Below, one piece after another: positions 11,565 to 23,179 of a DNA stretch of 64,000 nt. The translations under genes were made by a program, and so were the position numbers. The stretch lies in assembly GCA_949752795.1 (NCBI GenBank), contig OX457074.1:30551980-30615979 (forward strand), written 5' to 3'. This DNA is from Hyperoodon ampullatus (lineage: Eukaryota > Chordata > Mammalia > Artiodactyla > Ziphiidae). The first letter of the stretch is position 1, and every line of letters begins with the position of its first letter. The notes beneath the pieces were generated by a model. That model had not been told where the DNA came from and did not search any database. It saw nothing but the letters and a program-made list of their open reading frames with translations.

Positions 11565-11915
11565 AAGGGCCATAACCAGGAATACTACGCAGCCGTCAAA
11601 AAGAGCGAGACAGGTCTGTACGCAGTGACGTGGAGAGATCGTCAAGACCGATGGTTGAGTGAAAAAAAGTAGTCTGTGGCATGATTCTTGCAGTAAGGGG
11701 CCTTTCCGTGAGACAAAGACGAACAGGCCTCCTTGCCTACGATTGTGTGCGCACAGGCGTGGCAGAGCTATGGAAAGGATGGGCACGATGACAGTGGTCC
11801 TGCTGGGTAGGGCAGGAGGGGACCAGGTTGGGGATGGGGGCCAAGGGGCTTCAGCCCTGTTTGTAACGTTTTAATTTTTACACGGAGGTACATATTCCTT
11901 GTGTCAGTGAAAAGT
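11565..11915 (+). mobile_element. Old L1 3' fragment
   Basis: AATACTACGCAGCCGTCAAA, GTGACGTGGAGAGATCGTCA and the 3'UTR-like GTAACGTTTTAATTTTTACA follow the order of an old mammalian L1 (L1M class) 3' end in sense orientation. Confidence 0.6.
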
Positions 11916-13819
11916 AACAAGCCCACGGCTGGGCTGTGGGGGGATTTGTGAGCGGGGGCAACCACAGATACTGTTGCCTGTTGGAGTGGGGCAAGCCCAG
12001 CGTCCCTGTGGGATGACCTCGCCGAGTCCTCTGCACCTTCTGCTTGCACAGCCCTGAGGCTGGGGCTCTGACCGCCTCACAGAGCAGCTGGCTCCCAGGG
12101 GGTGAGCCGACTGGGCCTCAGTTTCCACAGTCACGCGCGGTCTCGCCTGGTGAGACCGCCCTTTGGAGTCTTAACACTGGCACAGTTACCCAGGGAGTGA
12201 AAAACAAAATCCAGCCTGGCTTTGGGCGGCGAGAATGGAATGATGGGGTCCCCAGCGTCTCACTGCTAATCACAGCTTGTTAATGCTTTTGCTTAAACGC
12301 TGTTTACAAATAATGGATTGTATTGACTCTCTGTTTTCTTTAATTAGAGGTGTAATGTACACGCAGTAAGAGGCAGTATTCTCAGCGGGCAGGCCAGTGA
12401 CGCTTACGTGTGTGCAAACCCGGGCAGCAGTCCCCAGGTCAAGGCCTAGAGCATTTGCAGCCCCCAGAAGCAGCACACCCCACCCCACCCAGCATAACCA
12501 GTATTCTGACGTCTGTCACCACAGATGCATTTTGTCTGTTCCTGAACTGGGAACATACAAACAAGATCGTCCACTTCTTTTTTCTGGCCTCTTTGCTCAA
12601 AGTTAGATTTTATTACACCAGACAGAACAAGCTGGGGGAACTTTGGGGGTCTCTGGGGGCCTCGTTTTCCCCTGCCCAAATGATGAACGTGAAGCTCAAA
12701 CAGAACCGCAGCCCGTGGGACCTCTCCCCCCGCCGTGCTGCAGGAATTGTCCCGTGTGACCCCCTGTACTGGCCTCCCTCAGAACAGGTGCCGAGGTTTC
12801 TGAGCCTCATTCTGAAACCAGCCCTTTCTCAGCCATCTCGGGGGAGGCTCGGGATCTAATTTTAAGCTCCACAGTGAAGGGGACAGAAGGGTTTTGGAAC
12901 CTGGAGCAAAGACTTTGTTACCTCCAGGTTGGGAGCCGGCTCCGTTACATGTGTCCTTAAAAAGGTAGAATGAGCACGCAGTGAAGAGAAGTTCAAAAGC
13001 TGTGCGAGGAAATCCAGTACAGAGGACCCCTCCCTCCCAGCTTGGCTGCAGACCCACGAGCTGATCTGGGCACACGTGTGTACGTGCCACCACGGGATGG
13101 GTTTTGCCTTATCACCCCCCCATTTTTTTCTTACAGATTAAACACACTGTTAACAGTCTCCTTTTTTCCACTTAATATATCCTATCAATCAAGTCCTTAT
13201 CTTTTTAAATGAGCTCTTCAGTGGTCACCAGGAAAAACAAAACAGCATTGCAGACGCTATTCTAAACATTCCCTGCCTTCATTTCATACATGATTTACCT
13301 TCTCCATGTCTCATGCAATGGCTTGAATTACTTAAGTGGAATTACTTGGCCAAATGAACGTTCCGGTGGGATCACTCCACTGTCGGCATGCGCCTGTGAG
13401 GTTTGGGCCCGGAGCTCCCTGCCCCCAGACCTTGTGTGGGCCTCCCTGGGGCCTGGTGTCCGCTGCCCCCATGAGGCCATGTGGCTGAGTCTTCTCTGAG
13501 AGAGTTCCAGAGGCAAGACAAAAGCAAGAGTATCCAAAAAAGGACATTTCTTAGAAATGCAGCGAAAGCCCTGATTTTCATGATGGCAATTTACATATAC
13601 GACTCAGATGTGCTGAATTTCCTACATTGCTTTGATTTGTACTAATTTCTCAGAAATTAGCTAGAGACCGGTACTTCAGCGAAACCCACTTCAGAGAAGG
13701 AAACAGCGGTTTCTTCACAGTGAATTCCCAACCTTTTGTGGGAAGACCTATTTCCCATTAAAAAAATTTTTCCCCTCAAAACTTTTTATTATGAAAACTT
13801 CAGACCTCAGAGAAAAGTT
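11916..13819. other. Mostly single-copy DNA with unassigned old repeat traces
   Basis: No supported exon. Parts near 12300-12620 and 13140-13360 are AT-richer and resemble very old LINE debris (for example GCTTGAATTACTTAAGTGGA), but I cannot assign them to a family. Confidence 0.4.
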
Positions 13820-13832
13820 AAAAGTAAGGTGA

Positions 13833-14045
13833 GGGGCTTCCCTGGTGGCGCAGTGGTTGAGAGTCCGCCTGCTGATGCAGGGTACACGGGTTCGTGCCCC
13901 GGTCCGGGAAGATCCCACATGCCATGGAGCAGCTGGGCCCGTGAGCCATGGCCACTGGGCCTGCACGTCCGGAGCCTGTGCTCTGCGACGGGAGAGGCCA
14001 CAACAGTGAGAGGCCCGCATACCAAGAAAACAAACAAACAAACAA
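13833..14045 (+). mobile_element. Short-form CHR-2 SINE
   Basis: The short deleted form with a CAAACAAACAAACAAA tail. Perfect 13-bp target-site duplication AAAAGTAAGGTGA at 13820-13832 and 14046-14058. Confidence 0.95.
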
Positions 14046-14327
14046 AAAAGTAAGGTGAAATGAATACCCCCAGGACTTCTAGCGGGTTGACTGGTGTTCA
14101 CATTGGTGTCTGTCATCCACACCCTCTCTCTGCCTATACCTTCTGCAGACCTTAGAACACCCCTTCTAGATGCTTTGCAGCATCTTCAAAGAAGATGGAC
14201 CGTCTCTCACATAGACTGTCATTTTCACACCTAAGAAAATCAGTGATAATTCAAAGGCATCATCTAATATCAAGTCTGTATTTAAGTTTCCCAGTTGTCC
14301 TAAGAAGCTTTTGTGGCTGCTTCCTTT

Positions 14328-14685
14328 TTTCTTATTAAATTTATTTTAAATTTTATTTATTTTTGTCTGTGTTGGGTCTTCGTTGCTGTGCGCGGGCTTT
14401 CTCTAGTTGTAGTGAGCGGGGGCTACAATTTGTTGCGGTGCGAGTGCTTCTCATTGCAGTGGCTTCTCTTGTTGCGGAGCACAGGCTCTAGGTGCGCGGG
14501 CTTCAGTAGTTGCAGCATGTGCGCTCAGTAGTTGTGGCTCACGGGCTCTAGAGTGCAGGCTCGGTAGTTGTGGCACACGGGCTTAATTGCTCCGCGGCAT
14601 GTGAGATCTTCCCGGACCAGGGTTCGAACCCGTGTTCCCTGCATTGGCAGGCGGATTCTTAACCACTGTGCCACCAGGGAAGCCC
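14328..14685 (-). mobile_element. CHR-2-type full-length SINE
   Basis: Antisense full-length copy ending ACCAGGGAAGCCC. Perfect 15-bp target-site duplication GTGGCTGCTTCCTTT at 14313-14327 and 14686-14700. Confidence 0.95.
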
Positions 14686-14700
14686 GTGGCTGCTTCCTTT

Positions 14701-15279
14701 GATTCAGGATCCAGCGAGGGTCACACGTGGCATTGGTTTGTCTCTAGCCATCTTTCTTCTAGAATCGTCCCCTCCCTTTTGCTCTTTTTCCTTTTCTTCT
14801 CTCTGCTTTTCCTGTCTTCTCTTGGTTTGACATGGACGTGGCCTGTCGTGTGGAGTGTCCTACAGCCCCTTCTCTGCTTGCTTCCTCCCTGTGTGGTTTA
14901 ACACCGTGCTCGTCCTCTGTGAGTCCTGAAAGCTGAATGGTGGCTCTGAAGGCTCCCCTGGATCACACACTTTGGGGAGAAGAGCCCCAGGTGATGGGTG
15001 TCCTTCCTGTTGCATCTCATCAAGTGGAGCCTGGTGTCAGCTCACCTCCCCTCACCCCGCAGTGACACTGACAGGACCACCTGTTACGGTGGTGACACCA
15101 GGTGTCCCCACATATAGGCCCCGGCGTCCCCCCAACTAGTCACTGGCGGCTGATGCTTTGGCATCTTGTGTGTCCTGGTTCCCAGCCACCTCGGTAGATG
15201 GCTTCAGCTTTCACTGAGGGTGGTGGCTTTCCAAACCTGCCACTCCTCCCATGTTCCCCAGCCTGTGTTCTCTAGGAAG
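14701..15279. other. Single-copy DNA, no gene recognised
   Basis: T/C-rich stretch at about 14745-14830, then unremarkable GC-rich DNA. No exon or repeat recognised. Confidence 0.4.
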
Positions 15280-16135
15280 GAGAACTTCCTTTTTGTTTCC
15301 CTTTTTGAAAAAATAATACAGAAAATAACCATGAATAATATAACAAAACCTGTATTTTCACCACCCGGAATCGCATGTTATGAGGTTGGCATATTCACCT
15401 TCAAGTTTTTCTTTTAAAAAGGAAAAGATGACAGTGAAAGCTCTGAAATCTCCTGCCCTAACCCTACCCGTCCCCTCGCCAGAAGGAACCACCATCATGA
15501 ACACGGCTCTGTCCTCCAGGCTCATTTTTATACCTTCAAAAGAATGTGTTTATCTATGAACATATAGTACATAGCACTATTTTGCATGTTATTTTTAAAT
15601 TTTTTGTATAAATAGTACTCTGGTGTGTATCATCATACGTCTTCCTGTTTTCACCCGGCATTGTGACCAACTCGCATTAGCGCACACACGGCTAGTGCAT
15701 TCCTGGTGTGGTGCTGCTGTGGTGCTGGTGTGTTCTTTTTCACCATTGTCTGGAACCCCACACCCACTCCCATCCCTCCTCAAATGAGGAACATCTAGGT
15801 TCCGATTCCTTGGTGGTGTGAGCAACGCCATCCTGGGCACATGTGCAGCCTCTTTGTGCAAACACACAAGCGTCTCTCCTGGGCGGATGTTGTCCAGCAG
15901 GACCTCTGACCTGCAGGGTCTGCATACCCCGACTTCGGTGGCTGTCGCCAAACTGGCCACACTCCTACTCACTCCCAGTGGCAAGGGGTGACCTTCCTCG
16001 TTCCTTCTCGACTTTATCTGCACAGGACAGGGTCAGGCTGTTTCATTTAGATTTTTTGGCAACCTCACAGGTGAGAAGTGTATCTTGCTGCTTTAATTTC
16101 CTGATTGCTGGCAAGGTTGTGCACACGTGCTTATT
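15280..16135 (-). mobile_element. Old L1 3' fragment, antisense
   Basis: Antisense L1M-type 3'UTR signals occur in the right order: TCATTTTTATACCTTCAAAA, TAGCACTATTTTGCATGTTA, GGTGTGTATCATCATACGTC, GGCACATGTGCAGCCTCTTT, and CGTGCTTATTGGCCATTGGG at the inner end. Confidence 0.65.
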
Positions 16136-16299
16136 GGCCATTGGGAGAAGGCCTGCGGTCACTCAGGGGGAAGGAAGAGGCCCGGGGAGTGCACCTGGGC
16201 CCCCGAGGCCAGTGGAGATACTGCATTAGCGACTGTCAGGTGGGCGTCGTGGAGGGGGTGTGATTATTCTCAGTTCCTAAGGCTCCCATATTTCTATTA

Positions 16300-16475
16300 A
16301 TAGAAACACTTGCTGCCCATGGCTGGCTCACCATGCACCAGGCACTTTACTTAATCAGACCTCATTTAATTCCCTCGGCAATGCATTTAATATTATTCTT
16401 ACTTTGCTGAAGGGGACACGGAGGGTCCGCGAGGTGCACTGACCTGCCTGGGGTCACAGAGCTGGTAAGCGCACT
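16300..16475 (+). repeat. MIR fragment
   Basis: GCACCAGGCACTTTACTTAA, TTTAATATTATTCTTACTTT and GGTCACAGAGCTGGTAAG are in MIR sense order. Confidence 0.75.
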
Positions 16476-17048
16476 GTCTCCAGTCCCAAACACTTCCCTC
16501 CACGCCGTGGCCCCTCCCACCCGTGGGGAAGTTCCCAGAGAGGATAAGTAAACAATGGCTTCTCACTGAAAGAAGAGTCAGGCTCAGGTTTTGCTGCTCC
16601 TCCCCTTGGCTGTGAGCAAAGAACTTGTTGGTTAACTAAAATGTCCAACCTTGCAAATAGTTCCCAGCCCTCTGGCCCAGATTTGTGGATCAGAAGACAG
16701 AGAAGGCCAGCCAGTGCTTCTCTGCAGGGCAGCTTAGGAGGGAGAGGTGGGTTGGTGATCTCTTAATTTCTTGCAGTGTTTGGATTGTTTGTAGCCTGGA
16801 TAGGTGAAGAGTGGAGCTGCGAGGCTCCAGACTCAACAGCTGGTTGTATCTTAGGTTTGAGATCAAGAGGAACCCCTCTCCCCGTCTCCCTTCCTCCCTC
16901 CTCCCCCCAGCCCTCTGTCACGAACACTGATGTTGGGGGAGATGCTTCCAGGCCCCCCCACCCCAGCATCAGGGCTCTAGGAGAGCGGAGTCCGAGGCGG
17001 GCTCAGGTGTAGCCGGCCCAGGTTATAGGTGGGAAGGGAGGCTCTGGG
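16476..17048. other. Single-copy DNA, no gene recognised
   Basis: No exon or repeat family identified. Confidence 0.4.
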
Positions 17049-17049
17049 C

Positions 17050-17125
17050 TGCTTGTCCTCAGAGCCCCGCTGTGCACTCAGCACACGGCACACACTTTGC
17101 TCGAGTGAATAAATGAATGGATGAG
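17050..17125 (+). repeat. L2 3'-end fragment
   Basis: Ends GAGTGAATAAATGAATGGAT after GCACTCAGCACACGGCACAC, the pattern of an L2 3' terminus. Confidence 0.45.
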
Positions 17126-17164
17126 AAGGTTGGAAGTTAAAAGCAAACACACTCTCAAGCTTTT

Positions 17165-17370
17165 GGCCCTCTGGGCTCTGCGGGGTGGAGGGAGAGGGGG
17201 AGGATCAACGAAGCGAGTCCTTCGTGAGAAGATGGCGCCGGGCCCCACGGGAGGTGGCGGGTGACTCAGCGAGGACGCATCGCGGTCCCCGGGCGGGCGG
17301 ACGTCCTGTGCAGGGAGGAGCGCAGAGCTGGGGACCGGACTGGACGAGGCCCCACCCGGCTGGCCCCCGG
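17165..17370. promoter_or_regulatory. Small CpG-rich patch with YY1- and AP-1-like motifs
   Basis: CpG is locally enriched relative to flanks. AAGATGGCGCC (17229-17239) resembles a YY1 site. TGACTCAGC (17262-17270) contains a perfect AP-1 core and an NF-E2-like extension. No transcript start or gene is identifiable, so an enhancer-like role is only inference. Confidence 0.35.
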
Positions 17371-18495
17371 CCTCCCTGTTGTCCTTCCAGACCCTCCCAC
17401 CCGTGCGCTTCCTGCTGGGAACACTCAGACAGCACCTTCTCAGAGGGCCTGTCCCCGCCTCCCAGCCAGACCCCACCCCCCACCCCGCACCAGGGACCTG
17501 GTGTGTTTCCCTCTGAGCTGGTCACATGCTTCCTCCCCAGAAGGCCAGGGCTTCGTCTTGACGGCTCCATGGTCCGTTATGAGAAATCAACTGTGTATTG
17601 AAAGAACCTGTTGAAGAAACTGGGCTTCACTGGGATCTGTGGCTGGCAAGGCTGGATGGCAGGTCCCCCGGAAAGGCCTGGGGTCCCACCAGGGTCCCCA
17701 GAGCACACAATGAGAGCCCTTGTTAGTGACTGGGGGCTTGGGTTCTCGATCTCCCGTTCCCCCCCTACCGGGACTCCCCATCAGAGCCTCGGTTTTCTCC
17801 TCCATGAAGTGGAGTCACTGGTGGCACCTGCCTCTGGGGCCGAGCTGGGGGTTGCTGGAGATGATGTAGAGAGACATTCTGCACGGGGCCCACCCTGCCG
17901 TGACCTGGAGCCTGTCAAGGACTGAGTGGAGATTTCTTCTTAGCTAAAGTATCCAGAGGACTTTTCGTGACCAGAAGAGCTGTACTTGGCCCAAGTCTTC
18001 ATCCAGAGGTGGGGGGGATGGGGGGAGGGTCACGTCAGGCTGGTTCTACACCCTGCGGCGGGTTTTCCAGAAAGTTCCAGATACCTCCAGCGATGGATAT
18101 CCCTTGTCTGAGCACCCCCTCCGCCCCAAGCAGCTGCGTGTCTGCCCTGAGGTCCCCGGTCACCACCCAGGACCCCCGCGGCCATCCTGGGCATGTGCTG
18201 TGAGGTGCCGGGGAGCCGGGATCCCTTTCCCGTGACGTATGCGACCCCGTGGACGGCAGGATGGGGCGGCCGGGGTGCAGGCGTCTTCTGGTGCTGGGGG
18301 GTGACTGGAGTGCAGGGCGCGCCGGTCCCCGGTGTCCTGCTCCCCGGCACCCAGGCTGATGGTTTCCAGCCCCTCCGGCCATGTCACCTCTCCCCAGACT
18401 CGCTTTGCCTGACCGTGGACTTCTCACAGAGGTGCTCACAGGGCGTCTGTGCCGGTGCTCTGGGCCCCTCACTCCACCTGCGTCGCGTGTGTCGG
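17371..18495. other. GC-rich single-copy DNA
   Basis: A weak inverted MIR piece (CGGTTTTCTCCTCCATGAAG) lies near 17785-17850. Otherwise I see no repeat or exon. ORFs on both strands overlap and look like GC-driven noise. Confidence 0.4.
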
Positions 18496-18499
18496 TAGG

Positions 18500-18640
18500 T
18501 CACCCACTGCGTTCCCGGATGGGCTGCATCCTCAGGCTGATGGACACTTGGGAAGTTCAGTTTGGGGCCGTTACAAACAGCTGCCGTGATCATTCTTCTA
18601 CTGGAAGGTTTACCCGGGAGTGAAATCGCGAGCTCAGGGG
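18500..18640 (-). mobile_element. Old L1 fragment, antisense
   Basis: GATGGACACTTGGGAAGTTC, GGCCGTTACAAACAGCTGCC and TTTACCCGGGAGTGAAATCG match the antisense L1 3'UTR order. Confidence 0.6.
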
Positions 18641-18689
18641 AGGCCGAAGCCCTTGGCCCCGTCACCCAGCGAGGACGGTGTCAGACACA

Positions 18690-18790
18690 CGGGCCAGGCC
18701 CGGCTTTGGGCCCACGCCTCCCTTCCCCTAGCCTCAGTTTCTTCATCTGTAGAGTGGGGCGGCGAGGCTGGGGTGAGATGAAGGCCTCAA
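18690..18790 (-). repeat. MIR fragment
   Basis: CTAGCCTCAGTTTCTTCATC followed by TGTAGAGTGGGGC is inverted MIR core. Confidence 0.5.
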
Positions 18791-19189
18791 CCTCTTCCCC
18801 AGGAGTGACCCCCGCCCCCTCCTCAGAGCCCACAGGAAGCCCTCCATGGCCTGGTGGGCTTGGGTGGCGGTGCGAGGGGCGGGTCTCACCCGTCCCAGCA
18901 GGGTAAGCCCTGGATCCTTCTTGCAGAAACAACACTTGTGGGGTCAGGATGGCTCTGACTCCACTCTGGGGGAAGGGGCTTCATGGGCCAGCCTCCACAC
19001 CACCATCCCTGCACGTAATGTGGAGTGCCGCTGGGCCCAAAGCAGAAGGGCACAGGGCCCTGCCCCCCGAGTCCCTGCCACCCCAGCCCAGGGCCCCTCC
19101 CAGCTGCTGCTCCACACCACTCGCTGCCCGGGTTGGTGGGGGCTGGGGAGACCCTGATGGGAACCACGCTGGGGATGAGGAGCAGAGAT

Positions 19190-19372
19190 GGCCACACCTG
19201 TGTCACCACCACGCCACACCTGTGTCACCACCACGCCCACACCTGTGTCACCACCACGCCACACCTGTGTCACCACCACAGCCACACGTGTGTCACCACC
19301 ACGCCACAACTATGTCACTACCATGCCCACACCTGTGTCACAAGCACACCTGTGTCACCACTGGCCCACCAG
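19190..19372. repeat. Minisatellite, about 21-22 bp unit
   Basis: About eight head-to-tail copies of a unit like ACACCTGTGTCACCACCACG(CC), with small length and base differences, and the last copies more diverged (AACTATGTCACTACCATGCC). There are no unique spacers between identical repeats, so it is a tandem repeat and not a CRISPR-like array. Confidence 0.95.
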
Positions 19373-19439
19373 CCAGCTCTTCTCTGCCTATAAACTCCTT
19401 TTTGTTCCTCAGCTGCCACCCCCTGTGCTGGCTCAGGGC

Positions 19440-19560
19440 CCCCACACGTGCTGTTCCTTCTGCTTGAAACACTCTTCCCTCCCTCCGCCCGCCTGATGCT
19501 CCGTCTTACTTGCGCCTCGGCTCTGCCTCTGCCGTCAGGAGGGAACCCCCTCTCAGCCAC
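19440..19560 (+). repeat. L2 fragment
   Basis: CGTGCTGTTCCTTCTGCTTG and AAACACTCTTCCCTCC match the common L2 3'-region segment in sense orientation. Sequence to about 19760 may continue it, more diverged. Confidence 0.55.
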
Positions 19561-21769
19561 CATGGCCCCCGGGCAGCCCCTCAGCCCCCCGGGCCCAGCC
19601 CTGCTTGCCTCGTGTTTCAGCCCCTGCTGTGTAGCCCCCTGTCTCCTCGGGAGGGATCTGGGGAGGAGAGGAGAGACCCATCAATGCCTGTCTCACGAGG
19701 AAGACGGACGTGGAGATGGGAGACTTGCCCCAGGTCCCCATGAGCGGTGACTCTGGTGTCGTCACCCTCAGAACCATGTCCAAGCCCTCGCCGAGCAGAG
19801 CGCCAGGGCTGTGGGCGGCCTCGTTCGCTCGCAGCCTGGCGGGACTCTGGGAGGCCGGCGGGGAGGGCGGTACAGGCACCTGGCCCCGAGCGGCTCGGAC
19901 GCCCCGCTTCCCTCCACGGCCCACCCCCACCTGTTGGAAGGTTCAGGGGTCCGCTTCACGGTGATTCTGAGACCACCACCTCCCACCTTCCCCTGCCCTG
20001 CCTGCTTCGAGCCACTTCCCCCCTCACCTGGCTGGGCCAGGTGGCCTCTCTCCTGCCTGCACCCTCGTCCATGTGATCCCCACCCGGGACCAGTGCGACC
20101 TGTAGCCCAGGACACTGCTTCGTCGTCCTCTGCCCAGAACCCTCTGAGTGGAGCCTGAGGCCAGGTCCCTGCACCCGGGCCCTTCTCTCTAGGAGCCACA
20201 CGACCCCGCACATGGGCTCCCTCCCTGGACCTCAAGCACATCAGGGCCTTGCTGTGCAGTCCCTTGGCCTGGAGAGCTCTGTGCCCAGATATCTGCTAGG
20301 GGGACCTATCGGCTCCTGCAAAGCTTTGTTGGCAGCTCACCCTGTCCGTGAGGACAGCCCTGACCACGTCTGGCTTGTGGCACAAGCTCAACAAGCGCGG
20401 GGGTGCGGGGCCACCACACAGCCACTTTCAGTGCAGTGAAGTCGGGTCACAGGGATCGCCACAGAGCAATCCGGATGGCGAAGAAGGAAAGACTGCTAAA
20501 GGCCACCATGAATGGGCGTGAGAGGGATGGAGGTGGCTCTCCTCATCTGCCCTGACGCGGACTTTGGGACCCCAGACAGTACACACTCTCATGGCTCTGC
20601 CTCCCCCCGAGGTTCAGCCCTGCCCACCCACCGGAAGGCCCAGGACCCTGGGAACAACGGGGTGGGCAGAGGAGAAGATGCTCAGGGTCCTCAAAGCTCA
20701 GCCCGTTCCTGCTCCAAACAGGCAAGCCTGCCACCCCTTGGAGGGGTCCAGACTCTGGACTCTGGTCCTGTTGGTGTCCCAAGCTCCGTGTGTGACCTCA
20801 GAGCAGGCGCTTGATGTGCCAGGCCCCCGTTTCCCTTCTGTCAAAACCAGGGGAGCGGACGGCAGCCCCTCTGCGTCCTGAGCATCTGTAAATACCGGGC
20901 ACCGTGCTTATCTGCTAGGAAACCTGCCCGCAGAACCAGCCTGACCAGTGTGGGTTTCACTCTGAGGCGGTAACCGCTGCACCTGGGCCAGCTGCACCCC
21001 AGACCAAGGGCAAGGTCACCTGGTGCCCCCCTTCCTCTCTGGGGGGACCGGGGTTTCACATGGAGCAGCCGAGACCCAAAAATAGCAGCTGGCCACTCAC
21101 AGGCCAACCCGCCCAGGCCCCAAAAAGGAAGTGAGAGAAAGGCGGGCACTTTCGTTCTTTCTACAGAAAAGGGCTGTTTCTAAGTATCTGCCAGGCACAG
21201 GCCTGGCCCCTCCCCGCCGGTTCTCTGGTGGGGGGGTGACTCCACCTGTGATGCTCCCAAGCGGACGGGTGAAGAGACAGAAGTACAGTCACACTCACAA
21301 GGGATGGGGCTGAGACTGGACCCAGGACTCTGCCCTGCATCGTTCTGTGGCTCGCCGGAGTTCAAGGGGGTCGTGCTGACAAAACTGTGGGAAAAAAGCC
21401 CCATGGGGGTGCTCCTGGTGACCCTCCAGGAGCAGGTGACTCAGGGTAAATTCCTTTGTGAGGTACCTTCACTTGTAGGTCAAAATAGTCACCCTGCCTT
21501 TCTTAGGTTAAACTAGCTGGGGTAGTGCAGAGTCACCTGGCCAGCCAGGCCCCTCGTGGGGACTTTGGAGGAGCTTCTACACATGGCCCCCCGGACACAA
21601 GGACAACGACGGTCCTGCAGAGCCAATCGGAGCAGAGACGACGGGGAGGGTGTGAGTGTGTGGCTCTCACTGGCCCCGCCCACCTTCATTCGGCTCCTCC
21701 TTGTTTTGGGTGCTCCATCCTTCTCTTGCCCAGACTCTGCCCGGTGCAGCAGTAGGCTGCAGGATGAAT
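19561..21769. other. GC-rich single-copy DNA
   Basis: A 2.2-kb stretch without recognisable repeat or exon. Several overlapping 100-160-codon ORFs occur on both strands with no conserved motif. I consider them chance. Confidence 0.45.
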
Positions 21770-21784
21770 AAGATGCTGCATGTC

Positions 21785-21987
21785 TGGGGCTTCCCTGGTG
21801 GCGCAGTGGTTGAGAGTCCGCCTGCCAATGCAGGGGACGCAGGTTCGTGCCCCGGTCTGGGAGGATCCCACATGCCGCGGGGCGGCTGGGCCCGTGAGCC
21901 ATGGCCGCTGAGCCTGCGCGTCCGGAGCCTGTGCTCCGCAATGGGAGAGGCCACAAGAGTGAGAGGGCCGCGTACCGCAAAAAAAAA
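21785..21987 (+). mobile_element. Short-form CHR-2 SINE
   Basis: The short deleted form. Perfect 15-bp target-site duplication AAGATGCTGCATGTC at 21770-21784 and 21988-22002. Confidence 0.95.
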
Positions 21988-22002
21988 AAGATGCTGCATG
22001 TC

Positions 22003-23175
22003 CTGACAATGTTCCATTGCACAGCAGGAAAAAGGAGACCCTTGTGTGTCACCTGCGGTCTGAAGAAAAGTCGCTCCATTTGTGTGAACTTTAAACACAG
22101 ACCCCCAAGTAGCACCTGGTGTAATCCATACACAGGTGTAAAATGTAAAAAATGGACCAGAAGCGCACAAACCAAACTACAAGCATGGTTACCTCTGGGA
22201 GGCGAAATGGCACCGGTGGGCCTGGTCAGAGGGAGTGGGTCAGAAAAACACGGAGCAAACACAACCAGTTGTAAATAAGGCCCATCTGGGAATTTGGTAA
22301 ATTATGTCTTGCAGTACAATGAATATTAAAAGTGTTCTGGGCTGTTGTTCAACTGTTGAATTCCAGCACAGAGTTTGCTGAGCCCAACTATATACGGGGT
22401 GCAGGGCAGAGAGTGTGGGTAAAGCAGAGCAAGTGTCCCGCCCCCATCCAAGTTCATGGCCCCCTTAGAGAGAGACACGGTAAACGAGACGAACAAGGAA
22501 CATGGGAAGCATGTCGGGTGCTGAGAAGGGCAGGAGTGGGGCCCTGGGGACTGCAGCAAGACGGGAAGAGCGTCTGTCCCTGTGGCTGCCGTGGGGAGGT
22601 CCACTATCTTGGCAACTCAGACGACGCGCACTTATCCACTCGCCGTTCAGAAGTCCAGAAGCCCCGGCTCCGCACCCCTGGGCCCAGGAGAAGGCGTGGG
22701 CAGGGCTGGCTCCTCCTGGAGCCCCCGGGCAGAGACCCTTCCCTGCCTTTTCAGCCTCCTGAGCTGCACTCCTCGCAGCCCTCGGCTCCCGGCCCATTGG
22801 GCGTCTCCCAGCCAGCAGCCGGGCATCCTGCTTCGGCCACAGAACCTGATGCTTCTGCCTGCCTCTCACAGGACACTTGAGATCACATTTCGGGCCCACC
22901 TGGGTAACCCGGGCCCACCTCCCCATCTCGAGATCCTCAGTGTAATCGCGTCTGCGAAGTCCTTTTGTCGTCTCCGGGAACGCTCGCAGGCTCAGGGGGC
23001 CGGCCCTGCAGGTCTTTGGGGTCAGCATGTTTGTCTGGGAGACCTCATGACAATGTGATGTTTGGATGAAGGCCTGAGGGGCAGGAAAGGGAGGTGCATG
23101 GTTCTCTTTGGAGGCACATCCCAGGCAGAGGGAGCGGCCTGGCAAGTTGGAGGCACCTCAGCTATTTCCAGGTTT
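22003..23175. other. Single-copy DNA, no gene recognised
   Basis: No supported exon or repeat. A 226-codon minus-strand ORF (22465-23145) overlaps plus-strand ORFs of similar length and carries no recognisable domain. Confidence 0.4.
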
Positions 23176-23179
23176 GGGA

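Noticed and set aside
19190..19372. CRISPR-like repeat array
   Set aside because: Units are directly tandem with no unique spacers, in a mammalian genome; it is a minisatellite.
22465..23145. 226-codon minus-strand ORF
   Set aside because: No recognisable domain, and overlapping plus-strand ORFs of comparable length.
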